From: Oscillospiraceae bacterium
Lineage (GTDB): Bacteria > Bacillota > Clostridia > Oscillospirales > Oscillospiraceae
Length of the DNA: 54,747 nt
Direction of reading: 5' to 3'
NCBI GenBank assembly: GCA_015068305.1
Contig: SVKV01000012.1
Span: forward strand, 1 to 54,747
Translations under genes and position numbers: made by a program
The notes under the pieces: generated by a model
Told to the model about the DNA's origin: nothing
Databases searched by the model: none
What the model saw: only the letters and a program-made list of their open reading frames with translations
In this document: positions 48,687-54,747 of the stretch, one piece after another
How positions within the stretch are numbered: the stretch's first letter is position 1
Layout: every line of letters starts with the position of its first letter

Positions 48687-51272
48687 ATGTCTACTGAATC
48701 AATTCAGACTGCATTGCGGGAGCGATTCGCTGCTCCGCTGCAGGAATTCTATAAACGCCGGATCATCTTCTGGCAGGATGAGGACCGGGAATTTGAGAAA
48801 ATGGTGGATGAGATCAGCGTTCCCGGCGTCACAATTATCAAGCTCACTGGCAACAATAACTTCGCTGTGAAGAAGCTGCTGCTGCACGACGATCTGACCG
48901 GAGATTATCTGATTTACAACCCTATTTCCTATGAGAAGCCCCAGGATAACTGGCTGCGGGATATTGAACTCTGGAGCGAGGAATACCGGGCCGACTATCT
49001 TTCGATGCTGATGCGGGAGCTACATGTGGAGCCCACCGCCGCCATGCGAAAGACCATGAAGGTCTACGCCAGGTTCGTGGAGAGCAAGGAGTTGCGGAAA
49101 AAGCTGCGCCGGGTGGGCCGGGACTATCTGCAGCCCTTGCCGCTACACACCGACATTATGGCGGTGCTCTGCGGCCTGAACGGCGGTAATGCCCAGGATG
49201 TGATCATTGCCGTTCTGGCTGCCGGTCTGGACGAAGATAGCAACGATGCGCTGAATAAAATCAAGAAATATGGCAACGTCGATGCTTTCTGGCAGCTGGT
49301 GCGTAAGTATACCGGCTATATCCACGAAGACGGAGATCCTCTTGGCTTCTTTGCTGCCCATGTTTTGCTGACTGCCGCTTCCCAGACCATGAACCACAGT
49401 TTATTCAAGGGCCTGGACCGGTTCATTTCCGACACCAATAAGGCCTACTGCTACAGCATCGTTCATGAATGGCGTCACCGGGATGACAACGAAGTGCTGT
49501 ATGATCTGTGCCGTACAGTGGAGCAAGAAATGCAGCTGGTCAATCGTCTGGACAAGCAAGAGATCGAAACCCTGCTCACCGGTGATATTTTCCCGGCAAT
49601 CCACGAGAGCATTCTCAAGAAGTTCTACGGTGAGATCGGGGAGCAGATCGTCAGGACTGATATGATCCTGAAAGCAACGGAGAATCGGCGTACCTCAGGT
49701 TGGTTTGCTCATTTTGTGCATTATTATGACTGCTTGTACTATATTGCAAAAATGCAGCAGTTCTACCAGATCCACAGCGGCAATTTCCATATTGTGGACC
49801 CCCAGAAGGTATGGAAACTGTATGCCGACACCGCTTGGGAAATGGATAGTTACTACCGGCACTTCCATCAGGCCTTTGCAATGTCTCTTCAGGATAGTAA
49901 TGCCGTATTGGATGATGCGCTGAAAAAGACATTGGACTATGTGGAGGGGCTGTATCAGAATTGGTTCCTGCAGACCGTAAATACTTGCTGGGCCAATGCA
50001 ATTGAGGATGATTTGGCAAAAATCGGCTATGTATCGGAAATCGATCGTCAGCGTGATTTTTATGCCAAGTATGTTCGCCCCGTGACTAAAAAGAGCAGAG
50101 CATTTGTAATTATTTCCGATGCACTGCGCTATGAGGTGGCTGTTGAGTTGAATGAACGGCTCATCCGGGAAACGAAGGGCACTTCAAAGCTGGACGCTGT
50201 TCAGGCCATGTTCCCCACGATTACGAAGGTCGGCATGGCGGCTCTGCTGCCCGGTTTCAACATGAGTATGGATAGCAATATTGACGTGCTGCTAAATGGA
50301 CAGCATACAAGATCTACTGCCGAACGTCAGAAGGTACTCTGCAACGCAAATCCCAACAGTGTAGCTATCCAGGCTACCGACCTGCTGAATATGACCAAAG
50401 AGGATCGAAAATCTCTGTTGGGTGGGAAAGAAGTAATCTACATTTATCATAACACGATCGATGCCATCGGCGATAAAGCTCCTACCGAGAAAAAAGTCTG
50501 TGAAGCCTGTGCTGATGCAATCGATGAAATCATGAGTCTTGTGAAGACCGTCATCGGAGGAGACATTCGTGGCACCGATATCGTAATTACCGCAGATCAC
50601 GGCTTCCTGTATACCTACAGTCCGCTGCGAGAAAACGATAAAATTGATAAGTCTGTATTCGAAGGGAAAGTTTATGAACTGGGAAGACGTTATGCCATCG
50701 CGGAGAGCTGCACCGTTGACTACATGATGCCGGTCCGACTGCAGGAGCAGCTTCATAGCGCTGAAGCTATGGGCTTTGCACCGCAGGAAACCATACGCAT
50801 CAAGGTACCTGGCGGTGGTCAGAACTATGTTCACGGCGGCATCAGTGTCCAGGAAATGGCCGTCCCCGTCATCACATTCAAGAATCTTAGGGCGAACAAC
50901 AAAAATTACGTAGAATTGAAGGATGCAGAGCTGATACTCTTGAGCGAGAATCGGAAAATTTCCAATCTGCTGTTCTCTCTGGACTTCTTCCAGCAACAAC
51001 CCGTTGGAGAAAAAATCCAGCCCTGCGCTTACACCATCTATATGACTGATGATGCCGGAGCGGTGGTTAGCGACAGGCAAACTATCATTGCTGACCGAAC
51101 CAGCATCAATGCAGCTGAACGAGTATTTCGTGTTCGCTTTAATCTGAAGGCAGGCAGTTATAACCGCAAGAAAATTTATCGCCTCGTAATCGCCCGTGAA
51201 AGGGATATTCCTATTGAGGTCGAATTTACGATCGATATTGCTTTTGCTGATGATTTCGGATTTGATCTGTAA
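48687..51272 (+). CDS. pglZ: BREX-1 phosphatase-domain protein PglZ
   Basis: An 861-residue core BREX protein with an alkaline-phosphatase-like fold. The N-terminal domain has RIIFWQDEDREFEKMVDEI, typical of PglZ. The metal-site motif VIISDALRYEVAVEL lies at about 474-488 (D478), and TADHGFLYTY (D637, H638) supplies further ligands. A beta-rich C-terminal domain follows. Length fits type 1 PglZ. Studied homologues interact with PglX and show metal-dependent phosphodiesterase/nuclease activity. AGAAAGGAA lies upstream of the ATG. It is separated by 72 bp from the cassette gene before it, a larger gap than elsewhere in the operon; brxL follows after 14 bp. Confidence 0.95.
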   Translation: MSTESIQTALRERFAAPLQEFYKRRIIFWQDEDREFEKMVDEISVPGVTIIKLTGNNNFAVKKLLLHDDLTGDYLIYNPISYEKPQDNWLRDIELWSEEYRADYLSMLMRELHVEPTAAMRKTMKVYARFVESKELRKKLRRVGRDYLQPLPLHTDIMAVLCGLNGGNAQDVIIAVLAAGLDEDSNDALNKIKKYGNVDAFWQLVRKYTGYIHEDGDPLGFFAAHVLLTAASQTMNHSLFKGLDRFISDTNKAYCYSIVHEWRHRDDNEVLYDLCRTVEQEMQLVNRLDKQEIETLLTGDIFPAIHESILKKFYGEIGEQIVRTDMILKATENRRTSGWFAHFVHYYDCLYYIAKMQQFYQIHSGNFHIVDPQKVWKLYADTAWEMDSYYRHFHQAFAMSLQDSNAVLDDALKKTLDYVEGLYQNWFLQTVNTCWANAIEDDLAKIGYVSEIDRQRDFYAKYVRPVTKKSRAFVIISDALRYEVAVELNERLIRETKGTSKLDAVQAMFPTITKVGMAALLPGFNMSMDSNIDVLLNGQHTRSTAERQKVLCNANPNSVAIQATDLLNMTKEDRKSLLGGKEVIYIYHNTIDAIGDKAPTEKKVCEACADAIDEIMSLVKTVIGGDIRGTDIVITADHGFLYTYSPLRENDKIDKSVFEGKVYELGRRYAIAESCTVDYMMPVRLQEQLHSAEAMGFAPQETIRIKVPGGGQNYVHGGISVQEMAVPVITFKNLRANNKNYVELKDAELILLSENRKISNLLFSLDFFQQQPVGEKIQPCAYTIYMTDDAGAVVSDRQTIIADRTSINAAERVFRVRFNLKAGSYNRKKIYRLVIARERDIPIEVEFTIDIAFADDFGFDL

Positions 51273-51286
51273 AGGAGGTATCTGTA

Positions 51287-53356
51287 GTGAGCGAGTTAGA
51301 AATAATGAATTCGACCGATGACTCAAATCTGAGGCTGAATGCGAAACTTCGACAAACTTTTGACGGGCGAATTGTTCGGAAGGACTTGACCAAGAAAATC
51401 AAAGAAGGCGCAAACGTACCTGTTTATGTACTTGAGTTCCTTTTAGGGCAGTATTGCAGTTCTGATGACCCCGATGTGATTGAAAGTGGCGTACAAAATG
51501 TTAAGCGGATTCTGGCCGAAAACTATGTGAGACCGGATGAAGCACAAAAAATCCTATCTGTTCTGCGTCAACGTGGCAGTTACACGGTTATCGATAAAAT
51601 CACAGTTAATCTGAACATTAAGAAAGACTGCTATGAGGCAGAGTTTTCCAATTTGGGTATTAAGGGGATTCTCATCGATGAAGAATATCCAGCTAAGTAT
51701 GATCGACTGCTCTGCGGCGGTATCTGGTGTATCGTGCGACTGGAATATGAATTTATTGAAGAGGATAGACATGGTATTCCTATCACGATTCAAAAGCTGA
51801 CCCCAATCCAGATGCCTCATGTAGATATTGATGAACTAAAGCAAGGAAGACAAGCCTTCACAAAAGAGGAGTGGATCACGGTTCTTCTACGATCCATCGG
51901 TATGGAGCCCGATAAGCTGAAGAATCGAGAAAAGTGGCTGCTACTTGCAAGAATGCTTCCTCTTGTAGAAAACAATTTCAACCTCTGCGAGTTAGGCCCC
52001 AGAAGTACAGGCAAATCTCATATCTATAAAGAGATTTCCCCCAACAGCATTCTGGTATCCGGAGGACAGACAACGGTCGCAAATCTGTTCTATAATATGG
52101 CTAGAAAGACTGTTGGCCTTGTGGGACTGTGGGATTGTGTTGCCTTTGACGAAGTAGCTGGCATCAATTTCAAGGATAAAGACGGCATCCAGATTATGAA
52201 GGATTACATGGCCTCTGGCTCCTTTGCCAGAGGTAAAGAAGAGAAAGCTGCCACTGCATCTATGGTGTTCGTTGGTAATATTAATCAGAGTGTGGATGTC
52301 CTGCTAAAGACCTCGAGCCTGTTTGACCCATTTCCCCCTCAGATGGGTACCGATACAGCTTTCTTGGACAGAATGCACTGTTATATTCCGGGGTGGGAGA
52401 TTCCGAAATTCCGTCCGGAACACTTTACAAACGACTACGGTTTTATTACTGATTATCTGGCAGAATTTATCCGAGAGCTGCGTAAGGAACAGAATGGCGA
52501 TGTTCTGGACAAATACTTCCGTCTGGGGAAAAATCTGAATCAGCGCGATACTATTGCAGTCAGAAAAATCGTTGGCGGCTTCATTAAGCTCCTCTATCCC
52601 GACGGCTGTTATGCGAAAGAGGACATCGAAGAGATTCTGCAGTTTGCTCTTGAGATGCGCAGACGTGTGAAGGAGCAGCTGAAGAAGCTAGGCGGCATGG
52701 AGTTCTACGATGTCAATTTCTCCTATGTTGATCTGGACACTTTTGAAGAAAAGTATGTAACTGTTCCCGAACAGGGTGGTGGAAAACTGATTCCGGAAGG
52801 AATGAGCAATCCTGGACAAATCTATACGGTTTCTCAGGGTAAATCTGGCATGATCGGTGTATTCCGGCTGGAGTCCCAAATTCTTCCCGGAAATGGCAAA
52901 TTTGAGCGTACTGGAATCGGCTCTGATACAAAATGCAAAGAGGCGACAAATACTGCATTTAACTATCTAAAAGCGAATGCTGCACGAATCAGCGGAAGTA
53001 TTAGTACCACCACCAAGGATTACATCATCAACTACCAAGACATGCAGGGTATTGGCATGACGCAGAAGCTTGCGCTTCCTACTCTGATTGCTCTGGCATC
53101 CATAGCACTTGGTAGACCAACACAAAGCGCTATGGCGGTCCTGGGAGATATCAGCATCAGCGGAACATTGCTGAAGGTGGACATGCTGGCCAATGCTTTG
53201 CAGGTATGCTTGGATAGCGGCGCAAAAAAGGTCTTACTTCCTCTTACCTCGGCTGCTGACCTTGGCACAGTTCCTGCTGAGTTGATTGGATCCTTCAATC
53301 TAATTTTCTACAGCAGTGCTGAAGATGCGGTGTACAAGGCTCTTGGTGTAGAATAA
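51287..53356 (+). CDS. brxL: BREX protein BrxL, Lon-like AAA ATPase
   Basis: A 689-residue protein starting at GTG 51287 with AAAGGAGG 8 nt upstream. Parts: N-terminal DNA-binding domain (~1-180), an AAA+ domain with Walker A GPRSTGKS (about 237-244) and Walker B-like VAFDEVAGI, and a C-terminal Lon-related domain (QSAMAVLGDISISGTLLKVDMLANALQVC). The Lon Ser-Lys catalytic motifs are not evident (MLANAL where Lon has GLKEK), so protease activity is unlikely, as reported for BrxL. Homologues assemble as DNA-encircling rings needed for phage restriction. It closes the canonical type 1 gene set. Confidence 0.94.
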   Translation: MSELEIMNSTDDSNLRLNAKLRQTFDGRIVRKDLTKKIKEGANVPVYVLEFLLGQYCSSDDPDVIESGVQNVKRILAENYVRPDEAQKILSVLRQRGSYTVIDKITVNLNIKKDCYEAEFSNLGIKGILIDEEYPAKYDRLLCGGIWCIVRLEYEFIEEDRHGIPITIQKLTPIQMPHVDIDELKQGRQAFTKEEWITVLLRSIGMEPDKLKNREKWLLLARMLPLVENNFNLCELGPRSTGKSHIYKEISPNSILVSGGQTTVANLFYNMARKTVGLVGLWDCVAFDEVAGINFKDKDGIQIMKDYMASGSFARGKEEKAATASMVFVGNINQSVDVLLKTSSLFDPFPPQMGTDTAFLDRMHCYIPGWEIPKFRPEHFTNDYGFITDYLAEFIRELRKEQNGDVLDKYFRLGKNLNQRDTIAVRKIVGGFIKLLYPDGCYAKEDIEEILQFALEMRRRVKEQLKKLGGMEFYDVNFSYVDLDTFEEKYVTVPEQGGGKLIPEGMSNPGQIYTVSQGKSGMIGVFRLESQILPGNGKFERTGIGSDTKCKEATNTAFNYLKANAARISGSISTTTKDYIINYQDMQGIGMTQKLALPTLIALASIALGRPTQSAMAVLGDISISGTLLKVDMLANALQVCLDSGAKKVLLPLTSAADLGTVPAELIGSFNLIFYSSAEDAVYKALGVE

Positions 53357-53387
53357 GTTCCATTCCATACGAAGGGAGGTACAGCAG

Positions 53388-54107
53388 ATGGCTAGGAGAA
53401 ACCATAAGAAGAATAGCAAGAAATGTCCAGAACCATTGAATACATTAATTGATATTGCCGGTGGCTTGGCCATGAACGCTGTGGCCGATCATATGGAAAA
53501 GAAATACCACTATTCGAAAAAAGGGAAAATCAATCCCTATAAGGTATCTGCGGTGGGAATTGCCTCAGGAAGAATGAAATCCACAAAGGATATTGTTCGT
53601 ACAGGTGCAGTGTTAGGTGCACTGGGTTCTTTTGATGTAGATGAAGAAGATATCCCCGAAAAAAGAACATATAGATCTGTTGCTGAGCTTGACAGCGGCA
53701 TAGTCCTATCATCTACCAGAAACAGATATGCATGGCGTCTAAACTGTGAGGATGGAACGGAGTATGGTATTGATCCAAAAGATTACGAAACAAGAGAATT
53801 GTATCACGAGGCATTAAGCAAAGCCAAAGGCATCACTCCGGATTCGCAGGTGCAGAGTAAGGTTGCGAAAATGTTTGATAGCAGCACCTATTCAAATGAT
53901 GTGTTTGTCTATTGCCGAGTTTCCAGATTAGATAATGGAGTAAATGATTATTTTATTCTTGAAGGTACATTACCACAAATTGGGGACACCATTACAGTTC
54001 CTACTGAAAAAGGCGAAACTACGGCCATTGTGATCGGAATAGCAGAGTATTCATCAGATCAGGCGCCTATACCGCCCGATAGAACCCCACGAATTACCGC
54101 CAAATGA
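53388..54107 (+). CDS. Unknown protein encoded directly downstream of brxL
   Basis: A 239-residue protein with a basic N-terminus (ARRNHKKNSKK), then a small helical region with GGLAMNAVADHMEKKYHY and GAVLGALGSF. The beta-rich C-terminal half contains YAWRLNCEDGTEYGIDPKDYETRELY, VFVYCRVSRLDNGVNDYF and a small barrel-like end (QIGDTITVPTEKGETTAIVIG). GGGAGG lies 9 nt before the ATG. It is 31 bp after brxL and before a terminator, so it is probably the last gene of the BREX operon. The N-terminal repeats and C-terminus could mediate membrane or partner contact; no family recognised. Confidence 0.7.
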   Translation: MARRNHKKNSKKCPEPLNTLIDIAGGLAMNAVADHMEKKYHYSKKGKINPYKVSAVGIASGRMKSTKDIVRTGAVLGALGSFDVDEEDIPEKRTYRSVAELDSGIVLSSTRNRYAWRLNCEDGTEYGIDPKDYETRELYHEALSKAKGITPDSQVQSKVAKMFDSSTYSNDVFVYCRVSRLDNGVNDYFILEGTLPQIGDTITVPTEKGETTAIVIGIAEYSSDQAPIPPDRTPRITAK

Positions 54108-54171
54108 TTCATTTGGTGTACGATTCAAACGTAATAGATCGTTTCGACTAATTTTCATAGGCAGTAAACTC

Positions 54172-54216
54172 AATGTGGCCGGCACACTCTTCTGTGCCGA
54201 CCACATTCTTTTATTT
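54172..54216 (+). terminator. Terminator of the BREX operon
   Basis: AATGTGG-C-CGGCACA pairs with TGTGCCG-A-CCACATT (one internal mismatch), followed by CTTTTATTT. It lies 65 bp after the last plus-strand gene and also ends close to the convergent micro-gene. Confidence 0.8.
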
Positions 54217-54273
54217 AATTAGCTCCGCCAGAATTACAAAAGGCAGGATCAGGATACACAGAAACCAGATCAT
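54211..54273 (-). CDS. 20-residue hydrophobic micropeptide
   Basis: ATG 54273 is preceded by GGAGGAGATAAT, a strong ribosome site that begins just after the stop of the upstream micro-gene. The peptide (MIWFLCILILPFV...) is a single membrane-spanning helix ending in a charged AELIK. Its size and character resemble small membrane peptides and type I toxins. No antisense RNA was identified. The ribosome site and coupling support expression. Confidence 0.45.
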   Translation of the reverse strand: MIWFLCILILPFVILAELIK

Positions 54274-54287
54274 ATTATCTCCTCCAT

Positions 54288-54443
54288 TCAGTCGTCATCC
54301 AATGTGTCGAAGTCAGCATCAATGGTGTCATCTGCGTCGCCGGACAGGTGATCCAGGAAAGCAAACTCTGCTGATTGTTCCAGTACATTTATTTCTCCAT
54401 CACCGTCAAAGTCGAACAGTCCACCGAAAATTCCCTTGAACAT
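54288..54443 (-). CDS. 51-residue acidic protein with EF-hand-like loop
   Basis: ATG 54443 with AGGGAAGG about 10 nt upstream. The N-terminus is MFKGIFGGLFDFDGDGEINVLEQ, containing the Ca-binding style D-x-D-x-D-G-E-I-N-x-x-E loop; the C-terminus is strongly acidic (ADDTIDADFDTLDDD). It is co-transcribed with the hydrophobic micropeptide gene 15 bp downstream and convergent to the BREX operon. The function is unknown, and a pairing of acidic partner with membrane peptide is possible. Confidence 0.55.
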   Translation of the reverse strand: MFKGIFGGLFDFDGDGEINVLEQSAEFAFLDHLSGDADDTIDADFDTLDDD

Positions 54444-54481
54444 TGTAATCAACCTTCCCTTTTGAATTTCTGACTACGTTA

Positions 54482-54509
54482 ACTATAATATCGCATATCC
54501 GCAGTCCAA
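54482..54509 (-). promoter_or_regulatory. Promoter candidate for the micro-gene pair
   Basis: On the minus strand TTGGAC (54504-54509), 16-bp spacer, TATAGT (54482-54487), about 40 bp before ATG 54443. Confidence 0.45.
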
Positions 54510-54747
54510 TAAAACGGACACTTTAATGTATATAATGGCTCTATCTTGAAATAAACATCATCCATCTGATATAATTTCTTCAAGGAAAATGAGTTGATAA
54601 TTATTGTGCGGCTATCGTCAAGTGTGTTTGTCAATTAGAAACTGCATAAAAAGGGCTCCAAAAAGTACAGTACCCGGTCAGCACCGTTTTGGCTTTGAGA
54701 AGCCTTGTTTCTGTAGTTTGTAGAGCCCAGGCACTGCATTTTTCGTG
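54510..54747. other. Unassigned terminal segment
   Basis: AT-rich noncoding sequence with no ORF carrying a ribosome site and no tRNA-like or attachment-site sequence. It may contain the start region of a gene beyond the window; I see nothing else in it. Confidence 0.4.

Larger units (their letters stand above)
31062..54747. mobile_element. Integrated genomic island at tRNA-fMet carrying a BREX system (right end beyond the window)
   Basis: A tyrosine recombinase and excisionase-like gene sit immediately next to the 3' end of the tRNA gene, the classical layout of tRNA-targeted integrative elements. From here on the gene content is regulators, BREX defence genes and unknown genes, with lower and more variable GC than before (for example 24 of 60 G+C at 37441-37500 in brxA, against 33 of 60 at 19501-19560 in the malic enzyme gene). 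No second copy of the tRNA 3' end was found inside the window, so the far attachment site must lie outside. No conjugation genes are visible in this part. Confidence 0.7.

Noticed and set aside
54510..54747. Right attachment site of the island
   Set aside because: No sequence resembling the tRNA-fMet 3' end occurs here or elsewhere after 31061, so the end must lie outside the window.

Overview
The window looks like a chromosome segment of a spore-forming gut Clostridia, most likely Oscillospiraceae/Ruminococcaceae. Reasons: moderately high GC core genes, strong AGGAGG ribosome binding sites, an intact sigK-type sporulation sigma factor, Firmicutes-style sugar and exopolysaccharide genes, and dispersed palindromic repeats. 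The exact species cannot be read from the sequence. All annotation rests on reading motifs by eye; no database search was run. Layout of the core half (1-31061): an M18 aminopeptidase; a maltodextrin/glycogen module (shared sugar-ABC ATPase, malQ, glgP) whose two transcription units carry a common LacI-type operator; an ABC exporter; an exopolysaccharide control module (PHP tyrosine phosphatase, exported Ig-like protein, two tandem Wzz-tyrosine-kinase fusions with Tyr-Gly tails); a beta-CASP nuclease; an MFS transporter; a MalY/PatB aminotransferase; a malic enzyme; and a three-gene operon resembling phage baseplate/receptor-binding parts (BppU-like protein, BspA-type leucine-rich repeat protein, 40-residue protein). 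Next comes an ADP-ribose/FHA themed locus: a five-gene minus-strand operon (AlbA/Schlafen domain, macro domain, FHA-like protein, von Willebrand A protein, ADP-ribosylglycohydrolase) divergent from sigK and from a PARG-SGNH-FHA triple-domain protein. An initiator tRNA-Met gene ends the core part. Island half (31062 to the window end): a tyrosine recombinase lies about 210 bp from the 3' end of the tRNA, followed by an excisionase-like HTH protein, an AbrB-like protein and several regulators (two XRE, one GAF plus winged-helix/BTAD-like). The island carries a complete type 1 BREX phage-defence operon in canonical order: XRE regulator, brxA, brxB, brxC, pglX, pglZ, brxL. It is not a standard operon. 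An unknown coiled-coil gene sits between brxC and pglX. A two-gene cassette (an alpha/beta protein and a 504-residue protein with a glycine-zipper membrane region) sits between pglX and pglZ. An unknown gene and two micro-genes follow brxL. The specificity part of pglX is strikingly AT-rich compared with both of its flanks, which suggests swapping of the target-recognition domain. The far end of the island lies outside the window. The best candidates for undescribed biology are the BREX-embedded cassette and the ADP-ribose/FHA locus. Third in line are regulatory oddities: an RBS-occluding hairpin before the vWA gene, and an 11-bp tandem array of Shine-Dalgarno-like units near an XRE regulator.
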